From positions 1-12,113 of the forward strand of contig JANRIZ010000156.1 of assembly GCA_033764445.1 (NCBI GenBank): a stretch of 12,113 nt of DNA. Direction: 5' to 3'. The notes beneath the pieces are model-generated. The model made no database searches, had not been told where the DNA came from, and saw nothing but the letters and a program-made list of their open reading frames with translations. Every line of letters begins with the position of its first letter. Position 1 is the stretch's first letter. Both the position numbers and the translations under genes were made by a program. The DNA is from JANRIZ01 sp033764445. Lineage in GTDB: Bacteria > Verrucomicrobiota > Verrucomicrobiia > JAWXBN01. Below are positions 6,182 to 12,113 of the stretch, piece by piece.

Positions 6182-7939
6182 TTATTTCTTCTCGCTCAAA
6201 ATTTCCCCGGTCTGGGCGGAAACCCGGAGTGTCGCCACCTTGCGTTCTTCATTCCGAAGGATGCACGTCCATGTCGGCGATACGGCATACTCGTTAACCT
6301 TCTCCAGAACCAGCTCCACTGAATCCGTCTTCCAGGACCTTTCCAAGGCGTACTCATTGCATTTCTGGAGGATCATATCCGAATCAATCAAAACCTTGTC
6401 GTACGACCAGGATAACCGCTGGTTATTGACCAGGGGCGGGCTCACGCTGCTGATGACTCTCCTGATCTCCCCCTCTTCCCAGTGGATGATCTGTCGCCGG
6501 GTCGCTGTTTCCGGGGAATAAAAGATGATCCTCCATATCTTTGGATATGTGTCCCAGGCCCCGGTTTTGGCTTCCACACGAATAATCTGCGGGGACACAG
6601 GCTTTTGGACCTTCTGATCGGAATCCAATACGATTTCCCTCAGGGTCATGTACGCGGAATTGGTCACGGCAACCTGACCCTCCACCAATGGCGCATTCGT
6701 GGTGCTCCATCCGGCATCCACCGCATTGCCGGTCCCATTGGTCCCGGGGACGGTCGGACCCAGAACAGGCGGATTGGTCCCTGTCCCAACCACAAGGGTC
6801 GGATCCTCGGTGGTGATGACCGTTACAACGCCTGTCTGAGGGGATATCCCGACATTGATGGGCGGGGGCTCGGGGGGCGAGGACGGAACCGGTTCACTGA
6901 CTCTCTCGGTCGTGACCGGGGCCGGATTCACCCTCTGTCTGCTCTTCCAAAAATACAGACCCAACACGGTCGTCACCATGAGTATCAGGGCTGTGACCGA
7001 CCACCATAATCCCGTCCCGGGTCCGATCCTGACGGTGGTAAACCGGGTGGGAATGACTGGCTGCCGGTTTTCCCGGGCCTCCGGCCTTTCCCCGGCGATA
7101 TGCAAAGGCGGGGAAACATACAGCATGGTCAGGCCCTCAAGGGCGTTTCCCATCTCACGCGCGTCCTTAAACCGATCCCCAGGCTCCTTGGCCAGGCACT
7201 GAAGGATCAACCCTCCCAGTTCCTCCCCCACATGTGACGCAATGTCCTGGGGTCTGAGGGGGGTGTCATGCACGTGGGCCCGTTTGATGGCGTAGTCGGT
7301 GGCTCCATCAAAGGGATACCGTCCGGTGCAGGCCTCATAGAGGACCACTCCCAGTGAATACACGTCACTGGCAGGGGTGATCTCCTTGCCGAGGATCTGC
7401 TCGGGAGACATCGTCCGGGTCGTTCCCACCCGGTCCCCGGCGGCGGTAAAGTCGGTCTGTTCCCCCACAATTTTTGCAATGCCGAAATCCACCATCTTCA
7501 CCTGGTCCCCGGCGGTGAGCAAAATGTTCGAGGATTTGATGTCTCGGTGGACAATGTTCCGGCTGTGGGCAAATCCGATGGCATCGAGTACCTGCAAAAA
7601 GACCCGGCGGTAACGGTCTTCCCCGAGGACGCCCCCCTCCAAAAGCTGGCTGAGCGGATGCCCCTCCACGTATTCCATGGAAATACAGTAGTAATCGCCA
7701 ATGACAAAACAGTCGTACACCTCCGCGACGTGGGGATGCCGCAGACTCGACTGCAGCTTGGCCTCATAAATGAAACGCTTCTGAAAGGTCGGGTCCACGG
7801 TCAGATGCGTGGCCAGCACCTTGAGCGCATCGATCCGCCCCAATACCTGATGCTCGGCCCGGTACACGGACCCCATTCCTCCCGCCCCGATCAGCTCGAG
7901 GATGAGGTAACTGCCGAGTCTCTGGTTCAATGCAAGCAT
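6182..7939 (-). CDS. Transmembrane Ser/Thr protein kinase (Hanks-type)
   Basis: Eukaryotic-like Ser/Thr kinase, 585 residues. The N-terminal cytosolic catalytic domain (about 10-270) is complete: glycine loop GAGGMGSVY (18-26), Lys40 in ALKVL, helix-C Glu59, catalytic loop HRDIKSSN with Asp133, DFG at 151-153, activation-loop end GTTRTMSPEQ (172-181) and SDVYSLGVVLYE. After a juxtamembrane stretch, residues 311-331 form one membrane helix. A Pro/Thr/Gly/Asn-rich linker follows, then about 180 residues outside the cytosol. That part contains two similar units (ending HWEEGEIRRV and LRVSAQTGEIL) that faintly recall PepSY-type modules; there are no PASTA or WD repeats. ATG 7939 gives a normal kinase start; no SD, but a promoter-like pair ends 8 bases upstream. 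The porin lies downstream on the same strand, behind its own promoter. Kinase certain; ligand and substrates unknown. Confidence 0.95.
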   Translation of the reverse strand: MLALNQRLGSYLILELIGAGGMGSVYRAEHQVLGRIDALKVLATHLTVDPTFQKRFIYEAKLQSSLRHPHVAEVYDCFVIGDYYCISMEYVEGHPLSQLLEGGVLGEDRYRRVFLQVLDAIGFAHSRNIVHRDIKSSNILLTAGDQVKMVDFGIAKIVGEQTDFTAAGDRVGTTRTMSPEQILGKEITPASDVYSLGVVLYEACTGRYPFDGATDYAIKRAHVHDTPLRPQDIASHVGEELGGLILQCLAKEPGDRFKDAREMGNALEGLTMLYVSPPLHIAGERPEARENRQPVIPTRFTTVRIGPGTGLWWSVTALILMVTTVLGLYFWKSRQRVNPAPVTTERVSEPVPSSPPEPPPINVGISPQTGVVTVITTEDPTLVVGTGTNPPVLGPTVPGTNGTGNAVDAGWSTTNAPLVEGQVAVTNSAYMTLREIVLDSDQKVQKPVSPQIIRVEAKTGAWDTYPKIWRIIFYSPETATRRQIIHWEEGEIRRVISSVSPPLVNNQRLSWSYDKVLIDSDMILQKCNEYALERSWKTDSVELVLEKVNEYAVSPTWTCILRNEERKVATLRVSAQTGEILSEKK

Positions 7940-7947
7940 CGTCGGGG

Positions 7948-7976
7948 AGCGTATCGGCTTCCGGCCCTTTTCTCAA
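7948..7976 (-). promoter_or_regulatory. Putative promoter for the Ser/Thr kinase gene
   Basis: Minus-strand TTGAGA (7976-7971), 17-base spacer, TACGCT (7953-7948), then 8 bases to the ATG. The -10 matches only the T-A-N-N-N-T positions. The implied leader is 1-3 bases. It shares the 107-base divergent gap with the hydrolase promoter. Confidence 0.35.
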
Positions 7977-8006
7977 GTGTCGTCCTGCCTCATCCCGGAT
8001 TTTGAA

Positions 8007-8035
8007 TTGATCTCCGGACGGGCACCCCCTAAATT
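8007..8035 (+). promoter_or_regulatory. Putative promoter for the MBL-fold hydrolase gene
   Basis: TTGATC (8007-8012), 17-base spacer, TAAATT (8030-8035), then 11 bases to the GTG at 8047. It fits the same short-leader geometry as the neighbouring genes. The upstream in-frame stop at 8008 limits how far the coding region could extend. Confidence 0.35.
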
Positions 8036-8046
8036 CCACCTTTGCC

Positions 8047-8922
8047 GTGCAACATCCGTCCCGCCCCAAACGCAAATGGCATGAGCGCAATTTTCTGACC
8101 CGGGTCATGTTGCCCACCCTTTTTGCCAAACCCCAGGGCACCCACCGGCCGCCGCGTTTTCCCAAGCTCAAGGGCAACGACCTCTCCATCACCTTCATCG
8201 GCCACGCCTCCTTTTTGATCCAGACCCCCGGCCACAACATCCTCATCGATCCCTGCTACGCCAACTGGATCGTCGGCCAGAAACGCATCCGCCGCCCCGG
8301 CCTGGCCCTCAAGGACCTTCCCCCCATCGACATGGTCCTCATCACCCACGCCCACTTTGACCACCTCCACATCCCCACCCTCAAAAAAGTCGCCAAAGGC
8401 CAGACCCTGGTCCTTCCCTACAACGTCGCCGATGTCATTTCCGGGTGCCGCTTCGGCCAGATCATCGAGATGAACCACTGGGAAACCCTTCCGGTCAACG
8501 GCCTGAAAATCACCTTTGTCCCCGCCGCCCACTGGGGGGCCCGCACCCTGACCGACCGCCACCGGGGCTACGGGGGTTACATCATTGAATACAACGGACG
8601 GAGCGTTTACCACTGCGGCGACTCGACCTACTTCAAGGGCTTCAAGGAAATCGGCGAACGCTGCGCCCCCGAAATCGCACTGCTTCCCATCGGCGCCTAC
8701 GATCCGCCCAGCGGTCGCGACCACCACATGGGCCCCGAGGAGGCGGTCCTGGCCTTCGAGGACCTGAAAGCAAAATGGTTCATCCCCATGCACTACGGTT
8801 CCTTCCGCCTGAGCTACGAACCGGTGACCGAACCGCTCGAACGCCTGCTCAAAGCCTCCCTCAAACACGCCATCGCCTCCCGCGTCCGCATCCTTGACGA
8901 GGGAAAGCCCGAAAGATTTTAA
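8047..8922 (+). CDS. Metallo-beta-lactamase-fold hydrolase, NAPE-PLD/RomA-like
   Basis: Zinc-dependent hydrolase of the COG2220 branch, closest in motif pattern to NAPE-phospholipase D and bacterial RomA-like proteins. The 291-residue product shows FIGHASFLIQT (50-60), the core metal motif THAHFDHLH with His101, His103, Asp105 and His106, third-shell His162 in AAHWGART followed by LTDRHRGYGGY (the HW-ART-DR pattern of this subfamily), bridging Asp192 in HCGDSTYF, PIGAYDP (214-220), HMGPEEAV, and His249 in IPMHYGSF. All metal ligands are present. No signal peptide, so cytosolic. GTG 8047 is the first start after an in-frame stop; ATG at 8107 is an alternative that still keeps the fold. Codons end in C almost throughout. 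The stop codon abuts the stop of the convergent reductase with no gap. Substrate unknown; a phospholipid-like phosphodiester is a family-based guess. Confidence 0.93.
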   Translation: MQHPSRPKRKWHERNFLTRVMLPTLFAKPQGTHRPPRFPKLKGNDLSITFIGHASFLIQTPGHNILIDPCYANWIVGQKRIRRPGLALKDLPPIDMVLITHAHFDHLHIPTLKKVAKGQTLVLPYNVADVISGCRFGQIIEMNHWETLPVNGLKITFVPAAHWGARTLTDRHRGYGGYIIEYNGRSVYHCGDSTYFKGFKEIGERCAPEIALLPIGAYDPPSGRDHHMGPEEAVLAFEDLKAKWFIPMHYGSFRLSYEPVTEPLERLLKASLKHAIASRVRILDEGKPERF

Positions 8923-10125
8923 TCACACGGTCAGCCTCTGATGGGCGGTCGACAGAAGCTCCCGAAGGGGCAACTCATGCGGACAGACCTTCTGGCACGG
9001 GGCCGCGCACTCCGCACAACCCGAGGCATTGTGCGCCGCGGGAATGGAGGCATACTCGGTGATGCCGTGCTTTTCCTCGCGGTACTCATGGTAATACATG
9101 CTCGAACGCAGAATGTCGGCAATCCGCACCCCGTTGGGACAGGCGGGTTCACAGTCACTGGCGTACCGGCAGATTTCCCGCGAGAACCGGTTCCGGTATT
9201 CGTCCAATAACACCACATCCTTTTTGGTGATCGCCGCCCCCGCTGCCGCCACATACTCGTCGACCTGGTTGCGGTCGGAGATGCTGATGACCAGGTTCGA
9301 CACATCGGGATTGGAAAGCACCCACTTGAGGGCGGCCTGTTTGTAGCTGGTGAACTTGTCACGAAACCCCTCCGCCGCCCCGCCCTTGGCGCCAGCCAGG
9401 GTCTTCATCGCCACAAAGCCCACATTTTTTTCACGGCACAATTTGATCAGGTCCGGCTGGGCGGGAAAATTCATGAAATTGTAGCGGCAGAGTATCACAT
9501 CAAATTTTCCGCTCAACACCACAAAGTTCATCACCTCCATCAGGTTCCCCTCATGTCCGCTGGCCCCCAGAAACCGCGCTTTCCCGGCCTTTTTGACCGT
9601 CTCCCATGCCTCCCACAAATCGGGGTTCGACAGCCGCGCATAATCCGTTCCCTTGGTCTGACCGTCACTGGGTCCGACCTGATGCACAAAAAGCACATCC
9701 ACATGGTCGGTCTGGAGTTTTTTGAGGCTGTCATCCAACTGGGCGATCAGGTTCGCCTTGGTCGGCGGTTTGCCGATGTGGTGCGGGCACCATTTGGTGG
9801 CCAGAACCGCCCGCTCCCGGTTTTTGCCCTTTGCCAGGGCCTTGCCCAGGGCGATCTCACTGTCGGCGGGATAACAGTTGGCGGTGTCAAAATAATTGAT
9901 TCCCCGCTCCAACGCATATTCCACCACTTCGGGATCCTTGATGGGGTACCCGCCAAATCCGATCTCCGAAACCTTTAATCCGGTCCGTCCCAGCACCCGC
10001 TGCGGCATGGGCCCGGCGGGGGGAACGGCCAAGGACGGATTTTGCGCTCCGACTTCAGATGCGGCGGCGGCTCCTGCAGCCGCCAGGGTGGTGGTGATCA
10101 AAAAATTCCGCCGCGTGGTTTTCAT
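8923..10125 (-). CDS. Tat-exported aldo/keto reductase with ferredoxin-type C-terminus
   Basis: NAD(P)H-type oxidoreductase of the aldo/keto reductase superfamily fused to an iron-sulfur tail, 400 residues. Residues 1-28 are a twin-arginine signal (TRRNFL, then an Ala-rich core ending VGAQ), so it should be exported folded. The barrel starts at RVLGRTGLKVSEIGFGG; the catalytic tetrad is complete: Asp80 and Tyr85 in FDTANCY, Lys111 in LATKW, His148 in LFVHQV. The C-terminal part carries C-x5-C-x3-CP (319, 325, 329) and C-x2-C-x3-C-x3-CP (370, 373, 377, 381), the latter a 4Fe-4S motif. Fusions of this layout are known in the superfamily. Its ATG overlaps the preceding gene's stop by four bases (ATGA), so it is translationally coupled to the membrane protein upstream. 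The exported location raises the question of cofactor source; substrate unknown. Confidence 0.93.
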   Translation of the reverse strand: MKTTRRNFLITTTLAAAGAAAASEVGAQNPSLAVPPAGPMPQRVLGRTGLKVSEIGFGGYPIKDPEVVEYALERGINYFDTANCYPADSEIALGKALAKGKNRERAVLATKWCPHHIGKPPTKANLIAQLDDSLKKLQTDHVDVLFVHQVGPSDGQTKGTDYARLSNPDLWEAWETVKKAGKARFLGASGHEGNLMEVMNFVVLSGKFDVILCRYNFMNFPAQPDLIKLCREKNVGFVAMKTLAGAKGGAAEGFRDKFTSYKQAALKWVLSNPDVSNLVISISDRNQVDEYVAAAGAAITKKDVVLLDEYRNRFSREICRYASDCEPACPNGVRIADILRSSMYYHEYREEKHGITEYASIPAAHNASGCAECAAPCQKVCPHELPLRELLSTAHQRLTV

Positions 10126-10619
10126 GTGATTTCTCCCGAGACCTTTTTGGCCAGGGTGCTCATCCCCAGCTCGGTCCGCAGCCGGGGGGTGAGCAGGTCC
10201 AGAAACATGACGACAAAAAGTGCGAGCAGGGCGAGTTTGTTGACAAACCAGTTCTGGGTCATGAAAAAGTCAAAGTCGGCCGGGGCGGTCGTCCGCGCCT
10301 GCGCGGGGTCCATGTAAAACCCCGCAAACTTCACGAGGATGACCACGATCTCGATCCCTGAAACAGCCAACCCCAACGGCCAGGCCAGACGGTGCCGGGT
10401 CCAGAACCAGGCCGCCAGCCACAGATGCGCCACCGGCCAGAGATCCAGCATGATCGGCGGGGCGGGGAAATGCCCGGTCAGACGGTACTGCGCCCACGAC
10501 CAGCACAGGGGATTGATGTATTTGATGACCACCGACCACACCACAAACATCAAAAGCACAACCGCGTACACGGGCGCATGCCGGAATCCGTCCGTCTCGG
10601 GATGGTGGCTCGAAGACAC
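10122..10619 (-). CDS. Four-helix membrane protein of unknown function
   Basis: A 165-residue protein I do not recognise. Four hydrophobic segments are visible, at about residues 15-36, 55-73, 78-102 and 123-143, with a Trp-rich first half (SWAQY, DLWPVAHLWLAAWFW) and a basic C-terminus (RLRTELG, LAKKV) that probably lies in the cytosol. No cysteine or histidine cluster suggests a bound heme or metal, although His residues do occur. It starts at GTG 10619, eight bases after the previous gene's stop, behind a G-rich GGGTGG stretch that may serve as a weak SD. It ends in an ATGA overlap with the Tat/Fe-S reductase. The tight coupling suggests it works with the reductase, perhaps as a membrane partner; this is inference from position only. 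Confidence 0.8.
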   Translation of the reverse strand: MSSSHHPETDGFRHAPVYAVVLLMFVVWSVVIKYINPLCWSWAQYRLTGHFPAPPIMLDLWPVAHLWLAAWFWTRHRLAWPLGLAVSGIEIVVILVKFAGFYMDPAQARTTAPADFDFFMTQNWFVNKLALLALFVVMFLDLLTPRLRTELGMSTLAKKVSGEIT

Positions 10620-10627
10620 CCACCACC

Positions 10628-11440
10628 CTACCGCAGAATGCTTTTTTCTTCAACCGGCGGTTTCAAAAAGTACCCCGCCAGGACAAGCGTCCCAACCACC
10701 GCACCGGTCACCCCCACCCTGAACCCGTAAAACAGCGGGGAACTGGAACTGTAATTGAGCACGGCCAGATACGGACTGAGGATGTCGCCAAGCAGGTAAA
10801 AACCGACCAGTTGCAGGGCGGTTTTCAGGACCATTCCCGGGAGGACAAAACCCGACCGGAGGACGAACAGGCTCAGAAGACATTCAAACAATACAAGCTC
10901 CCCCAGCGCCGCCCAAAAATACACGGGGTCCTCCGCGCCGGAGGCCAGATAAAGCCGCGGCAGGGCCACCAGCGTTCCGGCGGCACTGGTCAGCAGGCAC
11001 ACCACCCACGAATCCAAACGCCGCTCCAAAATCCGCCACATTTTGCGCCGCAGGGCCCATTCAAACATCACGACGGAAACGGCGGTGGCCGGAACAATCA
11101 AAAAATAAAATTTCCAGCGGAATTCTCCCCATTGCTCACTGCCATAGGTAAAGTAGGACCGCCCGGTCCGGTATCCGACAATCAAGGGGGCCTGCAGGAC
11201 GGCCACCACCAGCACCGCCACCCCCATCCACAGCCAGAACCGGCCCTGGCGCAGGTTGACCGGTTCAAAATGGCGTCCCTCCTTTAAAAAAAATCCGCCC
11301 AACCCCAGCAACACGGGGCAAATCCAGTCAATCCACGGCAATTTGAAGGTGTATGGCAGCATCTGCGACACCCAGGGGAGCAGGGTCGCAATCAGAAAAA
11401 ATGTCGCCAGGGGTCGAAGGGGATGGTTCGGTTTTTCCAC
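10628..11440 (-). CDS. Polytopic membrane protein, CPBP-protease-like but lacking catalytic residues
   Basis: About 270 residues with some eight hydrophobic segments (near 9-32, 36-52, 68-90, 109-130, 145-165, 173-195, 199-225 and near the end). The order in the second half recalls CPBP intramembrane proteases (Abi/Rce1 group): a helix carrying VVMFEWALRRKMW where the family has EExxxR, then a helix plus LRSGFVLPGMVLKTALQ where the family has TGS..P...H...N. Here the second Glu is Trp128, and the His and Asn positions hold Lys and Gln, so it would be inactive as a protease. The likeness was judged by eye and could be wrong. The start is uncertain: GTG 11440 keeps the first helix and avoids poor codon usage; ATG 11542 (304 residues) and ATG 11497 are alternatives in the same frame. 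It heads the tight operon with the 165-residue protein and the reductase. Confidence 0.7.
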   Translation of the reverse strand: MEKPNHPLRPLATFFLIATLLPWVSQMLPYTFKLPWIDWICPVLLGLGGFFLKEGRHFEPVNLRQGRFWLWMGVAVLVVAVLQAPLIVGYRTGRSYFTYGSEQWGEFRWKFYFLIVPATAVSVVMFEWALRRKMWRILERRLDSWVVCLLTSAAGTLVALPRLYLASGAEDPVYFWAALGELVLFECLLSLFVLRSGFVLPGMVLKTALQLVGFYLLGDILSPYLAVLNYSSSSPLFYGFRVGVTGAVVGTLVLAGYFLKPPVEEKSILR

Positions 11441-11676
11441 CCGTCCATTTAGGCATGAAGCAGGTGTCACGGCAAGGCTCCGCGGTACAGGTCTCATTCC
11501 CTTCGTATCCCTCAAACTCGGAAAAGCCTGTTCGGAATTCATGATCGAATTCCAGATCAACGGTGTGGTTGAAGCGGACGGACCCCGCCTCACCTCGACG
11601 AGCTTCGGTTCCACAGTCGTCAACGGCAATGTCGAAAGATTCGCCCGGGTGTCAGTGACCGGTTGAGAGTGGGCGG
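11441..11676. other. Spacer without a convincing gene
   Basis: This stretch between the glycosylase-like gene and the CPBP-like gene holds no clear SD, terminator or hairpin. The minus frame of the next gene stays open across it but with codons (AGA, CTA, GTA, CCT) unlike the rest. On the plus strand, 11541-11666 encodes a 41-residue ORF starting MIEFQINGVVEADG, strand-like in composition, with no SD and no promoter I can defend. Two EcoRI-type hexamers (GAATTC) lie six bases apart at 11536-11553. It may be a dispersed non-coding repeat or gene remnant. Confidence 0.35.
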
Positions 11677-12113
11677 TCAAATATCCGGTGAGGAGTCCAA
11701 TGGCGGTCCCTGTGCGTCCCTTCCTGCTACGCTCCTCATCCGTGTTTGATCCGTGTCCATCTGTAGCTCCCAAATCCCCTGCGCGAAACCTGCTTTTTGC
11801 GGCGACTCAACCGCCTCCTCCAGAATTTTTTCGTGAAATTCCGCCAGTCTTTGCCGAAGTGGCTGGGCCCGGGCGGTGATTTCCCGCTGATGCCGGACGT
11901 ATTCATCCCGGCCCTCCTCGGTCTCGATGCAGATGGGTTCGTAGCCCTGATCCCGCAGGTCGTAGGGGCTCGCCCGCATGTCAATGGTCCGCGCGGCCAT
12001 GGCATTCTCAAAACAGTCGGCCACCAGCTCGGAAGGAATCCAGGGCAGCAGTTTGTACGCCCACTTGTAGAGATCCATGTTCGCATGGATACAACCGGGC
12101 TGGTCGGAATCCA
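11677..12113 (-). CDS. C-terminal part of a protein annotated as '3-methyladenine DNA glycosylase' family, 5' end beyond window
   Basis: Only the last 145 codons are present; the frame is open to the right edge. The conserved core reads DQPGCIHANMDLYKWAYKL, then LLPWIPSELVADCFENA, IDMRASPYDLRDQGYEPI and IETEEGRDEYVRHQREI. As I remember it, this combination marks a roughly 300-residue family found in Actinobacteria and PVC bacteria that databases label 3-methyladenine DNA glycosylase; the label is not backed by any catalytic motif I can see here, so function should be treated as unproven. After a helix (RQRLAEFHEKILEEA) the sequence departs from what I expect: the last 30 or so residues (from MDTDQTRMRS) read through an 11-bp-period repeat and the flanking spacer to a TGA at 11677. 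An ATG within this segment (12078) is internal, since conserved residues precede it. Confidence 0.75.
   Translation of the reverse strand, partial: DSDQPGCIHANMDLYKWAYKLLPWIPSELVADCFENAMAARTIDMRASPYDLRDQGYEPICIETEEGRDEYVRHQREITARAQPLRQRLAEFHEKILEEAVESPQKAGFAQGIWELQMDTDQTRMRSVAGRDAQGPPLDSSPDI
11735..11766. repeat. Short degenerate 11-bp tandem repeat inside the 3' end of the glycosylase-like gene
   Basis: On the plus strand, CTCATCCGTGT, TTGATCCGTGT and CCATCTGTAG follow one another, sharing ATCCGTGT in the first two units and ATCTGTAG in the third; the spacing is 11 and then 10 bases. On the minus strand this reads as ACACGGAT units. From general knowledge, ACACGGATGAA-like 11-mers are scattered through genomes of Verrucomicrobiota and related bacteria as an intergenic repeat; membership is inferred. 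Confidence 0.55.

Noticed and set aside
6171..6183. Small palindrome ATTGA-TAT-TCAAT at the kinase stop codon
   Set aside because: A five-bp AT stem without a T-run cannot act as an intrinsic terminator; it is probably part of the AT-rich porin promoter region.
8029..8868. Minus-strand ORF of 279 codons opposite the MBL-fold hydrolase
   Set aside because: Val/Gly/Asp-rich complement of C-ending codons; the plus-strand frame carries all metal ligands.
11536..11553. Two EcoRI sites six bases apart, suggesting a cloning junction or chimera
   Set aside because: The membrane-protein frame and base composition continue across it and no vector sequence is visible; two hexamers close together can arise by chance.
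1..12113. CRISPR arrays, IS elements, integrases, toxin-antitoxin pairs, rRNA or tRNA genes
   Set aside because: None seen on either strand: there are no regularly spaced repeats, no transposase motifs and no cloverleaf candidates.

Overview
The window (about 12.1 kb, fairly GC-rich) looks like ordinary chromosome of a Gram-negative, outer-membrane-bearing bacterium, most likely of the PVC group and probably Verrucomicrobiota. The clues are a BBP2-like putative porin, a BamD-like TPR protein with a long tail, an LptE lipoprotein, a membrane-anchored Ser/Thr kinase, a Tat-exported aldo/keto reductase with a ferredoxin-type tail, and several genes without Shine-Dalgarno sequences. The assignment rests on gene content and style only; no rRNA or other marker is present.

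Layout. 1-704 (-): VIT1/CCC1-family metal transporter, cut by the left edge. 791-2420 (-): a coupled pair, a BamD-like assembly protein followed one base later by LptE. 2515-4071 (+): gpmI, cofactor-independent phosphoglycerate mutase, divergent from bamD. 4099-4530 (-): small membrane-anchored protein of unknown function. 4650-5954 (-): porin with a strong SD, an AT-rich promoter region and a clear intrinsic terminator. 6182-7939 (-): Ser/Thr protein kinase with one membrane segment and an unusual extracytoplasmic domain. 8047-8922 (+): NAPE-PLD/RomA-like metallo-beta-lactamase-fold hydrolase. 8923-11440 (-): a probable operon of a polytopic CPBP-like protein lacking the family's catalytic residues, a four-helix membrane protein, and the Tat/Fe-S aldo/keto reductase. 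11441-11676: a spacer I cannot explain. 11677-12113 (-): C-terminal part of a protein of the family often annotated as 3-methyladenine DNA glycosylase, cut by the right edge, whose last residues read through a short 11-bp-period repeat.

How it fits together. LptE, BamD and the porin all concern the outer membrane: LptE serves LPS export, BamD serves beta-barrel assembly, and the porin would be a client of the latter. The other genes are housekeeping or of unknown role. I found no phage, IS, CRISPR, tRNA or rRNA, and no convincing new multi-gene system. The most coherent unexpected signal is that five genes (bamD, gpmI, the 143-residue protein, the kinase and the hydrolase) each have a promoter-like -35/-10 pair whose -10 ends only 6-11 bases before the start codon and no good SD, which suggests leaderless or nearly leaderless mRNAs. 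The porin, with SD and a long leader, is the exception.
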